A stretch of 64,000 bases of DNA from Odobenus rosmarus divergens (GCF_000321225.1 NW_004450480.1:919980-983979); one strand, 5' to 3'; counted from the first letter of the stretch, positions 45,761 through 57,469 are shown. Notes: generated by a model from the letters alone, not told the origin. Translations and numbers: made by a program.

Positions 45761-47999
45761 TGGCACTGTGTATTCTCCTTTAGTAGAAGAAGAATATTGT
45801 ATCATGAATAAGTTCCTTGAAACACCTGAATTGCAACTGAACTACCTGCAGTGTCAATGGCCTATTTCTAGCTCAGGGAGACCCATTCAATTTTAATACT
45901 GTAAAAGTCATGCATGGATGTCTAGTTCCTTTGGAGGGATGCATGGCCCTCATAACACCAAGGCCAGGGATTCAATAGCTATTTAGTTGAGAGTACTTTG
46001 CCCTGTTGAGTGACCAGAGGCTGTATCTCCAACTCAGCTGCCTGGCTGTTTTTCAGATTCCTGACATTTGTCACATGGAACCGTCGATTCCAGACAAAGA
46101 AATCCAGGGCTAGGGAAAACTATTCAAAGGACATGCCTTGAACTAGAAAATAGAACATGCTCCTTGAGGGAGGTGAATAGCATATAAAAAGAATATTTAA
46201 GAAGTTGAAAAAGGTTCAGCCATAATTCCACCAACAGAAGTCAAGCACTGTTAAAATGTGGGCATGGATCTTCTATAATATTTATCATTGCTTTAATTCT
46301 CTTTATGCTGTTTTGTTTCTGATTGTTTTCTTTACTTACCATTATATAGAGAGCATTCTTCCAGGCCCCTAAAGTTCTTTGCAAGTGTCACTTCTAATTA
46401 CCGCCTAATTATATGTAAACTATACTATGATTGATTTCATCATTGCTCTTTTGTTGGAAATTTCCATCACATCTAAAATAAAAGAATGGATTGTAAAAGT
46501 CTTTGTTCTAACCCTCCAATTCAGGCTCAAATGTTAGTGAAATCATTTTTTTTTCTATGTAAGTAAGCAAAGGATAGCCAGCATGCAGAACTGACATTAG
46601 GGTCAAAACAAATGAAGAGATCATTTGATTCTTCCTCTTGTTTCATAGATGAAAAAAAAAAAAGGAATTGCAGAGAATGTATGATTTATCCTAGGGACCA
46701 CCACCAAGACAAGAAATCCACTGCAAACAATCCAGGGTTTGTTCCATGAAATGTGGCTCAGGATCATGGTGGCTCAGAGAGAAATGAAGCAACCAAGGTG
46801 GGTGACCATGTTTTCTTTTCAGCTTATCAGTACCAGGTATACACCATGTATCCCTCTAATTGTGGAAGGGGATCACCTTGGGTTCAATGGCATCTTCTAC
46901 TCTCTCTTATCCCTGAGATCGGCCACCCGCTCCCATTTTCCACCATTAAAAAAATTATATCCTGTGTACAAAAGGGTGAAAAGAAACATACATGTGACTG
47001 TGACATAATTTATTACATATATCCCACTCATTTATGGGAACAGAAATATGCATTAAACCCAGCTCATTGGTAGAAGATTTGGTCATAATTTACCAGCAAA
47101 CGAAGCTCCAGATATGCATCCCATAACCTTTTCTGGGGAGAATCTTGAGAGAGAAAATACCATGAGTGAGAAATAAAGACTGAGAGAAAATGTTCACCTG
47201 AATTGGGCACTCATGAGCAAAAATACAGGATTGCAGAATTCGCATTCTATTTGAGAATCATAAGCATGGGAAGAATGAAAATGAGCAGCCCTCATATATT
47301 ACTTGCAGGCATAAGGTTAACGTGTATATGTCTTGGCCATCAGGTATTTCTGAGTGGGAACGTGACCATATGCTTCCTTTTCTAGGAGCACAGCCATTGC
47401 TAGTCAATATGCTGGCTAGGGAGCAAAGGATGGCTTTATGGCATATTTAATTCCATCCTTCACTTTGAAATGAAAATTGATGTCAGTTCCCCCCACCCCA
47501 CCAAGCCATTTTCCAAATGCTGAACTCCTCTGTCTTTCATTAGACTTCTTCCCATCTCTTTCGTCAATGTCCTTTTACTTCCACAAATATTTTCTACTAA
47601 ACTTAAAATTAAAATCAACTCCTTTCTATCTTACCCACTGTCCCATATAATAGGAGATGAGATAGAAGATAATACTGCCTTAGTTCTTAGAAGCCTAGAA
47701 AGAGAAGGCCGCAGAAGAATTCCCAAGGAAGACAGTGTCAACCCCATTGTCCCAGGGACACTCCATGTAAAGAGAGAGAGAGATGTCCCAGTTACCCTCT
47801 GTCAACATCTCCCACAGGAAGGGACCATATAAGTTATTTACCCCAAGTACAGAATACACTTTCACATTTCAAGTTCAAAAACCTTACTTTCTACGACCTC
47901 TCATGTAATTCCTTTGTAATGTCTCCAGAGAGAAGATGAAACAGGAGTGAAGCATTCAAGAATCAAGGTAGAATAAAATGAAGCCAACAGTCTTAATTT
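45761..47999. other. Non-coding sequence
   Basis: Overlapping 89- and 106-codon frames at 46739-47073 show no recognised domain. No clear repeat apart from an A-run near 46652. Confidence 0.35.
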
Positions 48000-48235
48000 T
48001 CTCAGCATTTATTCTATGCCAACTTATTGGTTAAATTCTTCACATGCATTATCTACTTGGATCTCCATGAAAATCTTGGAGTTAAAGGTATTAGTAATGT
48101 CCCCTTTTAGATAAGAAGACTGAAGTTTAGAGAGTTTAAAACACTTGCCTAAGCTCACATAAGCAGTAAGTGACACAGCTGGGATCAAATCCAGATTTCA
48201 TTTGATCTCAGAACCCTTGCTTTTAACTACTAAGT
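48000..48235 (-). mobile_element. MIR SINE, antisense
   Basis: CAGCATTTATTCTATGCCAA near 48003, CTTTTAGATAAGAAGACTGA and AAGTGACACAGCTGGGATCA near 48168. Confidence 0.85.
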
Positions 48236-48499
48236 AATGTGCCTTTTTGGTAAAGTGTCCCTGGGAGAGGCTGAGCTGAGAAGGGGCAACCAGTAGAAGG
48301 ATAAAAGGTAGGAACTTGAGGCAAGAAGAAACTGCAGAGACTACCCAGGAAGAGTGGAAAGTGATGGCCTCACCTTGGGTGGTGGAGAATGTTCGGAAAC
48401 ATATACCCAAGAGAATTCTGCTGGCAGAAGGTCGGTCCCAATGGTCTTACCCCTTCAGCTTAAATTTTGCTGAGAAGACATTAGGCAGGAACTGGTATT

Positions 48500-49540
48500 G
48501 ATGAAGTGTGGGAGTGACAAGGGAAGATCTTTCTGAGGAGGTGATATTTGAGCTGATCCCTGAATAAAGACCAGTCAGAGATGGAAGAATCTTAGAGCAA
48601 GGAATTGGGGATGAAGAGAACAAGTACAGAGATTCCAAGATGTGAATAAACTGGACTAGTTGAGGAAAAAGGAGACCCAAGTGGCTGGAATGGAGTGTTC
48701 AATGATAATTTCTAAAAAGGATAAAAGTATGACTATATACAGGTATAAGAGAAACATTTGGTAAGGATTTTATTTAATTTATTAATCAGCGATGGAACCT
48801 GGCAGATGTTATCAATGGTTCAAAGAAGTCACAACACCACATATTTATATGGAGTAAAAGAATATTGAAATGAACATGCAAAGGGAGGTAAAACTAGCTT
48901 CTTCCACAGGTGAGAAAGGAGGGCAATCACACTTCTGCTGGACAGAACAGATTTGCATGTCTAAAGGCAAGAATTATTTTGCATTGCCAACTCACAGGGT
49001 TGTGAAAATAGCTTCCACAGAATCAGAATCAAATATCCTGGAGGAGTGTCCTCTAAAGTCTAGATAATGTATAGCTTTCCATGGAAGCACGATGTTTCTC
49101 CTATAGTCTGATTGAGAGGGATAATAATAGGAGATGAGATAGAAGTAGTCAGAACTCAGATCCTGCATGGCCCAGGGACCGAGCAGTGACTTTAGACTTT
49201 ATTTTAAGGGTAATAGGGGACTATGAAAGGGTTTTAAAGCCAAGGAGATGCAGGCTATGTTTACCCATCTGATAAGGACCACTTTGGCTGCTGGGTGAAG
49301 AACCAACTTTTATGGAGTGTTGAAATATCTAAGCAGCTGGAATGTTGTGTTAAACAATTAAAAAAAATAAAAATAAAAATCATGATTCTCACACAGATAT
49401 AAAATAAACCCTTGTTAAAGACTTTATTTAATTCAGTAATCAATGAGGCCATCCAGTAGGTGATCTAATGAGAGATGGCGGTGGCTTGGACCAGGAGATG
49501 GTGGCAGTGAAGATGGAAAAAAGTGAATGGATTCAGGATG
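48500..49540 (-). mobile_element. L2 LINE, antisense, broken copy
   Basis: TTTCTGAGGAGGTGATATTT near 48530 and CCAAGTGGCTGGAATGGAGT near 48677 begin the L2. GACCACTTTGGCTGCTGGGT near 49277 and GAGATGGCGGTGGCTTGGAC near 49472 continue it. The middle (about 48710-49140) does not align to the family and looks inserted or rearranged. Confidence 0.65.
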
Positions 49541-49724
49541 AAAGAACTGGCTCTTTGTTTTGTTTTTGTCTTTTTGTTACCTAGGGTCTTGTTGCTAACT
49601 GATACTCAGACAAAAAAACCCTTGACCTCTAGGGCTGGGAAAGGAGGATAAGAAAAAGATCATAGCCTTGGATATAAAGTTGGGTCAATCAGCAAGAAAG
49701 AACAGGGCTGAAAGCTATAGGCAT

Positions 49725-49955
49725 CCATTTTTGTTTTCTTTTTTTTTTAAATTTTTAAAAAATTTATTTGAGAGCAAGAGTGAGAGAGAGAACAAGAGAG
49801 CACGAGTGGGGGGAAGAGGCAGAGGGAAAAGAAGGCTCCCTGCTCAGCAGGGAGCCCGATGCGGGGCTCTATCCCAGGACCCTGGGATCATGACCTGAGC
49901 CGAAAGCAGACGCTTAACTGACTGAGCCATCCCGGCATCTACCATTTTTGTTTTC
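49725..49955 (-). mobile_element. Carnivore SINE with target-site duplication, antisense
   Basis: T-rich tail, GAGAGAGAGAACAAGAGAGC, GCCCGATGCGGGGCTCTATC and ACTGACTGAGCCATCCCGGC. CCATTTTTGTTTTC repeats exactly at 49725-49738 and 49942-49955. Confidence 0.97.
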
Positions 49956-50524
49956 AATGGCAGTGAGGCAAAAGCCAAACACCACCAGGAAATGAAACTG
50001 TTATCTATACCACATGAGATGGTGGTTGATAATTATCCTTATCCATATGTACTGCTAGCCTGGAAATTCCTTCACACTTGGCCAAAATCATGGTGAATTC
50101 AGCTCTGCTGGGGAAATGGGACGAGAAGTTACCCACATGGGAGAGAGAAAAGGGGCCAAGGTTACAATCCTTAAGTGTTCATCTGTAGAGTAGAAATCCA
50201 CCCCTCACCCATTCCTCATCACTACCTGGCCCTGTGATCCAGAAACTTGCCCAGTACAAGTGTCAGCAGGAGGCCAATTACAGGAGTCTTGTTTGGGGGC
50301 TGCCTGGAGGGACTGATTCCATGACAATTACCATGCCCTTGTTTGACGGATGGGAAAAATCAAGCCTTGAAGTGGCTAAAAGACCTGCCTAATGCCACAA
50401 AGGGGTGGGGTTGTCCGTGGAAACAGAGCCTGTGGCCCCTCACTAGTGCCCCCTTCACTGCACCAGCAGCCATCTCTCTACACTGCAGATTATTATTTCA
50501 AGACAATATCAAGCTCCAGTCTCC
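49956..50524. other. Non-coding sequence
   Basis: No recognised repeat or exon. Confidence 0.35.
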
Positions 50525-50715
50525 GTATCAGCACTGTGCAAATGTATTTTCTGCAATGATGGAAAAGTTCTATAACCACGCTTTCCAATACATTAGCCAC
50601 TAGCCACACTTGGCAATGGACGACTTGAAATGTATCAGTGAGGTGGAGGAACTGAATTTTTAATTTCACTTAAATGAAATGTAAATAGTCACGTGCAGCT
50701 AGTGTTTCACTGCCT
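50525..50715 (-). mobile_element. Miniature DNA transposon relic
   Basis: ACATTAGCCACTAGCCACAC near 50590 with AACTGAATTTTTAATTTCAC near 50650 is the recurrent phrasing of a mammalian non-autonomous DNA element. Subfamily uncertain. Confidence 0.5.
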
Positions 50716-50754
50716 TAACCCAGGCACTTCTATACCGTAGCAAGCTGTTCATTT

Positions 50755-51210
50755 CTTAATAGGGCTTTGTGGTGCGTATGTGCTTATTGCGTTTTGTCAT
50801 CCCTAATATTTGAACCCTTCTCCTGTGTTTGAGGAATGGTCTACTTTCTGAGTTTGCATCTCCCCAAAGTAGAAGCCAGGAATACACTTTCCCAGCCTCC
50901 TTTGTATCTAAATGTAGGCATATGATGTAGGCTTTGCCAATCAGATGCAGCACCTGGTTGACTCTCTTCTGGGGAGGTGGTGGCAGACACTTCCAGCTAC
51001 CAATGCAGAAATGGTAGAGGGTCCAGTGGAAGGGTTTGGATCAGGGTCAAACATAGGCAGTGCAAACGAAAGCCTATGGCCAAACACATCAGCTGTGTTG
51101 TCTCTGTTGAAGCCGGCATGCAAAATAGCTTGGTCATTGTTCCTGGCTGAGTAAACCCAGCTTTATTATGGGCCATCCAGACATGTAGTGAACCATCTAA
51201 AATTGTTCAA
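50755..51210. mobile_element. Old interspersed repeat, family not named
   Basis: AAAGTAGAAGCCAGGAATAC near 50866, GGCTTTGCCAATCAGATGCA near 50930 and ATGGTAGAGGGTCCAGTGGA near 51011 have repeat-like phrasing I recognise but cannot name. Confidence 0.4.
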
Positions 51211-51216
51211 TAAACT

Positions 51217-51245
51217 ATATCTCTACTTAAACGAAGTAGAGATAT
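51217..51245. repeat. Perfect 12-bp inverted repeat, 5-nt loop
   Basis: ATATCTCTACTT (51217-51228) and AAGTAGAGATAT (51234-51245) are exact reverse complements around AAACG. Confidence 0.97.
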
Positions 51246-51284
51246 TTCTGGTGTTTACAACTAAGAGCTCTAACTGTAAATAGC

Positions 51285-51318
51285 AAAAAAACAAACAAAA
51301 AACAAACAAAAAATAAAA
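51285..51318. repeat. (CAAA)n-like simple repeat
   Basis: A-rich units such as AAACAAACAAAAAACAAAC. Confidence 0.9.
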
Positions 51319-51744
51319 CCTGCCCAGAAATTTTTAGCCAGAAGGGAAGGTGTGTGTATCAGCCAGGGAAGGTAGGTTTAGCTGCAGTAACAAACAATCC
51401 AAAACCTCACTGACTTTCACCATCCATGTTTATTTCTCATTCATGCTACACATCAGGGCTATTATTGATTGACTGTGCGTTCCATGTTTGTCTCCACTCC
51501 AAAATTCAAACTCTTGCAACAGCTTCTATCTGACACATGGTTGTTGTAGGAGAGACAAAGGAGAATAAAAATGAAGAAGTAGCTGGCTCTTAATGGGTCT
51601 TCTTGGAAGCCAGAGTTCTATCCGTGATTCATGGGCAGAAGCAAGTCATTTGGCCACTCTTGAGTTCAACAAGGTTGAGATACATAAACTTCCCTTGGAA
51701 GGCAGACAGGCAATTCGGGACAATAATATATTCTACAACACCTA
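51319..51744. other. Non-coding sequence with possible old repeat
   Basis: CAGTAACAAACAATCCAAAA near 51385 and TGTTTATTTCTCATTCATGC near 51427 look repeat-derived; family not named. Confidence 0.35.
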
Positions 51745-51975
51745 CAAATGGCTAACATTTATTGTGTGCTATTTTACATCTTCCAGTAGGCTAAGCCCTT
51801 TATAGACAATATCTTAATTTTTATAATGAACCAGTTTTGTTATCCTTCCCATTTTACAGGTAAGAAAACAGAGGCTTAGTAAGATTAAGTGTGTTGCTCC
51901 AAGTCACACAGTTAATAAACAGTGCAGGCAGGATTTCAACCTCATTCCCCTTGACTCCAAACCCATGCCTGCTTC
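51745..51975 (-). mobile_element. MIR SINE, antisense
   Basis: GGCTAACATTTATTGTGTGC, CCCATTTTACAGGTAAGAAA near 51848 and AAGTCACACAGTTAATAAAC near 51900. Confidence 0.85.
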
Positions 51976-52924
51976 CTCTTAAATTACTGGCTGCTTTTTT
52001 TATATATATAAGAGGAATATTTCAGAGAGAGGTGGGGCAAATAAACTAGATTTCTGGAAAAACACTTTCCTCTAAGTCTGCAGTTTAATACTCTAAGATT
52101 TTTCTGAAAACTATGAAATCTAAATCAGTTTTCCCTAATATTCCTTTGTTGCCAAACGTTTTAGGACTCTAGTTCAATTGTAATACAATGTTTTACAATA
52201 ATAAAATTCTTTGGCTAATTTTTACAATGTGTTTGTCTTTATTTTTTAAATTTTGGTCTAATATAACAAATAAAAGCTTCTCCTTCTCTCCCCTCCCCTA
52301 ATATCAACTGCTTCTCCCAAAGCAAACACCCAAATAGCTGGAGTGTGACCCTCCAGACATTATTTCATACATTCATAAACATATGTACACTGTATATAAA
52401 GTATTAAATAATTTGATTTTATTAAAATGGGATTATATTATGCCTGTTACTCTGTTCTTTGTTTATCCTTTTATCGGATCATGGATATCCTTCCATGGTG
52501 ATATATAAAAAAACTACCTCTTTCTTTTTAATGATCCACTGTATTTTGTAAAGCAGAGTTTCAATTGTGATTATAATAGATCATGCTCTCCTTTCACCCA
52601 TGCCGATCTAGCACTCATACCAAGTTCATAAAAAGAATGTTGGTTCTGAACTTCTTTAAAATGAGTACCAGTCTATTTCCCCTCCTGGTAAAACTCCAGT
52701 GGAAATCATTTTTTCCCTTGCATATATTTATTACCTGGAGTGCTTCATTTCTTCCTGCCTGGAGCTGGTCTTCAGTGTGAAGGAAGCTTTGTTGCTACCG
52801 AATGTTCTGTTTGAAAAAAAGTGGGTTCCCAGATTAATGGACCAGCATTGTCTTCCAGTAAACCCTTTCAAAATGACCACCTATGCAACCATCTTTATCC
52901 ATATGAGTATTCTATGAGGAACGG
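51976..52924. other. AT-rich non-coding sequence
   Basis: The 52200-52560 part resembles a decayed LINE antisense end (ATGGATATCCTTCCATGGTG near 52481). Not assigned. Confidence 0.3.
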
Positions 52925-53640
52925 GTAATTTACTATGAGCTGTGGCATACCCACCTCCCAATTTTGTGTGTGGAGATTGTAATGAACAAGCAGATTAGTA
53001 TTTAATGCGCTAATTTGTACAGTGCTCTCCTCAATAAAGCTTTAATTATTTAGATGATAGTGAAGGCAGCCAACATGCTTAATACACTGCACAGCGCAAT
53101 GCGCAAATCACCGGAGCAAGGGAAATTACAAGTCAAAGGAAAATGAATGGTCAGCTCACAGTCAGAGAAGACCGGGTCCTCCCCAGTGCCATTTGATTTG
53201 GAGCTGAATAATTTCACTGGGCAGCAGCACTGAAGCTTTTAGCTTGGATGTGCAAGGGGCTTTTAAAAATCATGTACATCCTGAGCATTTAATTTTAAAG
53301 GTCCCCATGGGGGGTGGCCTCTGTGAGCTTGACTAAGCTGAAATGTTCTGGTTCAAGAAGGGAGAGACACGGGGAAGGGGTCATAAACCAAGCTCCTGGA
53401 AAGCTCCTGGGGTTATGTCTTCAGGGACCAAAGCAGCTGAGGTTTTTTTGTCATGGTTCCAGAATGAATAACTCACACAACTAATTAAGAGTAGTCTCGA
53501 ATAATTAACATCTGTGCAACCAGACAGTTTTGCCTCAGGACCATTAAGAAGCAAATCCAAAAGTGAATGGTACACAATGAATGATGGGTGCCTCGGGAGA
53601 AATCCATCCCCCTTTTGTACCCCTTGGCAGACGGTCTGAG
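52925..53640. promoter_or_regulatory. Candidate conserved enhancer-like element
   Basis: A repeat-free 0.7-kb block with clustered homeodomain-like motifs: GCGCTAATTTGTACAG near 53007, TTTAATTATTTAGATG near 53041 and TTAATTTTAAAGG near 53290. Later come TCGAATAATTAACATC near 53498 and others. Complex sequence with balanced composition and no good frame. This is the texture of a developmental enhancer, but constraint has not been measured. Confidence 0.4.
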
Positions 53641-53809
53641 ATGCATTTCATAAGACTCCTTGGGAGGTCCCAGAGGACCCTGCATGGTCACACGGAGTGG
53701 TGGCTTTATATTATCTGTCCTACCTTCTCTGTGGCACTCCCCGTCTGTCTCTCACACCTGCTCCCTGGGGTCATTTCCCACAGAAGCCACTTGTGCACAT
53801 ATTGCGCAG

Positions 53810-53852
53810 GCGCGCGCGTGCGCGTGCGCACACACACACGCGCACACACACA

Positions 53853-53883
<31 letters not shown>

Positions 53884-53884
53884 G
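53810..53884. repeat. Long (CG/CA)n alternating purine-pyrimidine repeat
   Basis: About 75 bp of CGCGCG, GTGCGC and (CA)n, one of the strongest Z-DNA-prone sequences in the window. It accounts for open frames of alternating His/Thr or Cys/Val type on both strands. Confidence 0.97.
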
Positions 53885-54119
53885 AATCGGCAGGGTTTGG
53901 AAGCACAAAAGATGCCTGGGAGGATGTAAGGGAGAGGATGGAAAAGGTCTCTCTAATTGGTATCAGGAGAGTTGAATTTAAGTTGGGATATATCAAAATA
54001 GAATGAATGTGAGCTAAAAGATCCACTGTGATATAAATCCTATACTAATCAGACTAGATTAATTAGAATGATTTACAATTCAACACATAAATGAACTTAA
54101 AGTCATTCTTGTTTTATGT

Positions 54120-54345
54120 GCTGTTTCAAAATTAACCTTTTTCTATGTTTACATGGAAGTATATTTGCATAAAATATAAAATAAATGTATATGAAACATT
54201 AAAAATAATAGTTTAAAGTATATATTATATAATATGTTATTTATATATAAGATATAGATATACTTTAAGCTATTATATTTCTTATATTTATGTATATTTA
54301 TACATACATGTATTTATATACATCTAAATATAGCTGGTAATAATG
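54120..54345. repeat. AT-rich low-complexity region
   Basis: Short TATATT and ATATAT modules, over 80% A+T by eye. Confidence 0.85.
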
Positions 54346-54894
54346 TTTTACTCTGAGGTTGAGGTCTGAAAGTGAAGTGGGTCCCCTATAGACAAGAGAG
54401 TTCACTGGAGAATTAGGGAGACATGTCTGGAAGAAAACCTTCCTTCTGCCATTGGCAGGGGCTCAGTCACATAGTATGACTTAAGAGCAGGGGAGGCTTA
54501 GAAATGTAGGCTAAGTGTGTGCCCAGGAATAAGAGGAGAATGTAGGTACTGGTGAGCAGCAGCAACCTCTGTCATAAGCAGGAAATGTAGGTTGGACTAC
54601 ACAAAAATTGGTGAATGTGTAGGATCCCTAGTGGCCATGCTTTCTCCCTTTTCTCTCTGAGGGCCATCATTTGTCTTTGCTTCTCCCTGCAAACTATATC
54701 ATACTTTTCTGCCTTCCTCTCTCCTCCCCTTCTCAGTCTCTGTCTCTGTGTTTCTTTCCCTTTCTTTCTCTCCCTCTCCAGGTAGACTTGAAAGAAGATT
54801 TGTTCTTTTGTCTGTCAGACAAAGTACCTGCTCTCAAAATAAATACCCAATTCTACTCATAAATGCTACCAAATAAGAGTTCAGCTTGCAATGG
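54346..54894. other. Non-coding sequence
   Basis: A pyrimidine-rich stretch at about 54705-54785. Nothing else recognised. Confidence 0.35.
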
Positions 54895-55215
54895 AAGGCT
54901 ATGATAGGGTCCTGACTTAGCTGGGGAGGGTTTCTCTGAGGAAGTAACCCTTCACTTGAGATCTGAGGAATGAGTAGGGATAACACAGGGCAGTCAGGGG
55001 AATGGTAGAGTGCTTCAAGCAGAGGAAACAGCATTTTTTACACAGGTTGTCAAGGAGAGGCAAATGGTGCTACCTAGGCTGGTCTAAAGTAGGAACTTCT
55101 AGACCATGGTAAGAATTTTGGATTCTTTTCCTTACAACATGGAAAGTAAATCCCTCTCTTTAAATATTTATTCCTTAGAATAAAGACCACTCTAACTCTT
55201 AGGCTCTCTCTTAAA
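54895..55215 (-). mobile_element. L2 LINE fragment, antisense
   Basis: TTTCTCTGAGGAAGTAACCC near 54930, AGATCTGAGGAATGAGTAGG near 54959 and ACCATGGTAAGAATTTTGGA near 55103 follow antisense L2. Confidence 0.7.
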
Positions 55216-56004
55216 AAAATTATCAAGAGTAGCATAATTGATGGGCATAGTGGTCTTGACCACAATTTGACTATAGCCATAAGGAGTGGAAAACCCAACC
55301 ATGACCAAGGTATGCATTAATGTTCACTAACCACACAGCCCTCTCTTCTTCCAGTGAGCTAATCCGTGCTATCAAGAATGTGAAACAAAGTCATTAAGAG
55401 TTAAAGTCCTGGAATTAAAGTCTTGGGAATGATTTTTTATAATGTATGTTTGCCTAAAAATTGATAAATATAGCAAGTATCAGGCAAAGATTGAGCTGAG
55501 ACATGCCTATTCTGTTTATACTAAGATTTTGTTTATAGTGTTTTATATAGTTACTCACTGGTTGAAATATTAGTGACAGTGATTCTCTGTACAGTACTCA
55601 CCACAACACATATTTCCTTGTTCTAGATGGAAAGTCAATGGGCAGAAATGTGCTGTTAACGATGTGTTGGCATGTCATTTCCTATATTATGAAATACAGT
55701 CTGAACTGTTAAAATATCCTCTTATCAAGTGCAAAGTTAAACAAAGTTGTTTGACTAAATGAGTATAAATTACTCAATGCTGGTAGTAACAGTATAAATG
55801 TATTAAGGGGAAATGTATCCATGACTATATAAACACTGACTAATTTTATATCATTTTCCAAATATTCAGTGAGAAAAACAAATAAATCTATCAATATTTT
55901 TACAGACTAAGGACTGAATGAAATATAAATCTTACCAAAGAAAGAGTTTTAAATTATCATGAAAATTATACTGTAAGAGTCTTGCTCTGAGTTCTCTAAC
56001 AATC
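55216..56004. other. AT-rich non-coding sequence
   Basis: Nothing recognised. Confidence 0.35.
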
Positions 56005-56215
56005 GTTTCACATGCAATCTCAGCTCTAGTATTTCCTGGGTATATGGCCTTAGGCAATTTATTTAATCTCTCTGAGCCTCAGTTTTCTCATCTGTGAAAT
56101 GGTTATCTGAATTAGATCCTATTCTTAGTTTATTGGGAAAACTGAGATACTCTAAAGACCTAGTACAATTCCTGGCACTGAATAAGAATTAGCACTCAAT
56201 AAAAGATAGTTCTTA
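56005..56215 (+). mobile_element. MIR SINE, sense
   Basis: TGGCCTTAGGCAATTTATTT near 56046, GAGCCTCAGTTTTCTCATCT near 56075 and GCACTCAATAAAAGATAGTT near 56192. Confidence 0.85.
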
Positions 56216-56284
56216 CCTATAAAAAAATTTCATACAACTCTTCAAAATCAAAGCTTCCCTGTGTCCACTCAATAAAATCTAGTT

Positions 56285-56400
56285 TTGAGATGCTACTGGG
56301 TATTTGGAGGTAGATACACAATGATAGAGACCTCATTTTCCCTACCTTCGAAGAATTTATAGTGCTTTTGTGGGGACTATCACTAGGTGAGGTTCAAATC
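56285..56400 (-). mobile_element. Possible L2 fragment, antisense
   Basis: ACTGGGTATTTGGAGGTAGA with CTTCGAAGAATTTATAGTGC resembles the antisense L2 3' end, short and diverged. Confidence 0.35.
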
Positions 56401-56463
56401 CCTACCAGGAAATACTGTGATTAAGCAATAAATTGCTATCATAGACCTACATTTCCTGAAACT

Positions 56464-56714
56464 TAAGACCTTTTTTCATTTTTTCTTTTTTCTTTTTTTT
56501 TATTATTATGTTACGTTAATCACCATACATTACATCATTAGTTTTTGATGTAGTGTTCCATGATTCATTGTTTGCGTATAACACCCAGTGCTCCACGCAG
56601 AACGTGCCCTCTTTAATACCCATCACCGGGCTAACCCATCCTCCCACACCCCTCCCCTCTAGAACCCTCAGTTTGTTTTTCAGAGTCCATCGTCTCTCAT
56701 GTAAGACCTTTTTT
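56464..56714 (-). mobile_element. Young carnivore L1 3' end, 5'-truncated insertion
   Basis: A T-rich tract (antisense tail) is followed by GTTACGTTAATCACCATACA, TCATTAGTTTTTGATGTAGT and TTCAGAGTCCATCGTCTCTC, the 3' UTR of carnivore L1. TAAGACCTTTTTT recurs at 56464-56476 and 56702-56714 as the 13-bp target-site duplication. Only 225 bp inserted, so it has no ORF. Low divergence and clear duplication suggest lineage-specific age. Confidence 0.93.
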
Positions 56715-56850
56715 TAAAGAAAATTGTTCTCTCAGACTCCCAGGGTTGACTTGAATTATTTTTATCATAATACTATTTAAATATGTACAAACATAGAAGC
56801 ATGTTATAAACTTCTTATTATTCTCAAGTAACCACAAAACAACAACAAAT

Positions 56851-57003
56851 AAGCAAATAAGAGGAGCACCTGGGTGGCTCAGTTGATGAAGCATCCAACT
56901 CTTGATCTCAGTTCCGGTCTTGATCTTAGAGTTGTGAGTTCAAGCCCCGCGTTGGGGCTCCATGCCAAGTGTAGAGCCTAGTTTAAAAAAAAAAAAGCAA
57001 ATA
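56851..57003 (+). mobile_element. Short tRNA-type carnivore SINE with target-site duplication
   Basis: GAGCACCTGGGTGGCTCAGT head, CAAGCCCCGCGTTGGGGCTC core, and a direct A-tail without a CT-rich body. AAGCAAATA repeats at 56851-56859 and 56995-57003. Confidence 0.93.
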
Positions 57004-57469
57004 GGCAAAATTAAAAAGCTATAAAATCAATAAAATTCAAATAGATAGCATTTGATGTATTCAATAATGTTGCTGAAACCAAACGGTGTTTTGGAAGCTT
57101 TTGATTTGCATCAGTAGGGAGGCAAGGAAGGCTTTCTGGTAACGAGACAGGGTTTGAGAGAGCAAAGAAGGTGAATAGGAATAAGAGAAGCAAGTTTTCT
57201 TTAGAGAGAAGACAGCTGCCTGAGAACCCGGATGGATGGTTTAACAGAAAATTTTGATGAATGGAAAGGAAAAAACAAAGATGAGAAGTAAAGTTTACAA
57301 AGTTAGGAAAATTCTCTTTGAAACTAGGGGACATCTGTGCTCATTTGAAGACAAAAAGGAATAACCAACTGAAAGAGAGACACTAATAATCAGATAAACG
57401 GGAGACAGCTAAGGAAAAGTCAGGAGGGAAGAGTTTGTCAGTATCACTGTGGTTCTACTCTATTTTTTA
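57004..57469. other. Non-coding sequence
   Basis: A 107-codon minus-strand frame at 57011-57334 has no motif I recognise. Confidence 0.35.

Noticed and set aside
53581..54026. Frames of 89-141 codons with alternating His/Thr or Cys/Val
   Set aside because: These are translations of the (CA)n repeat at 53810-53884, not proteins.
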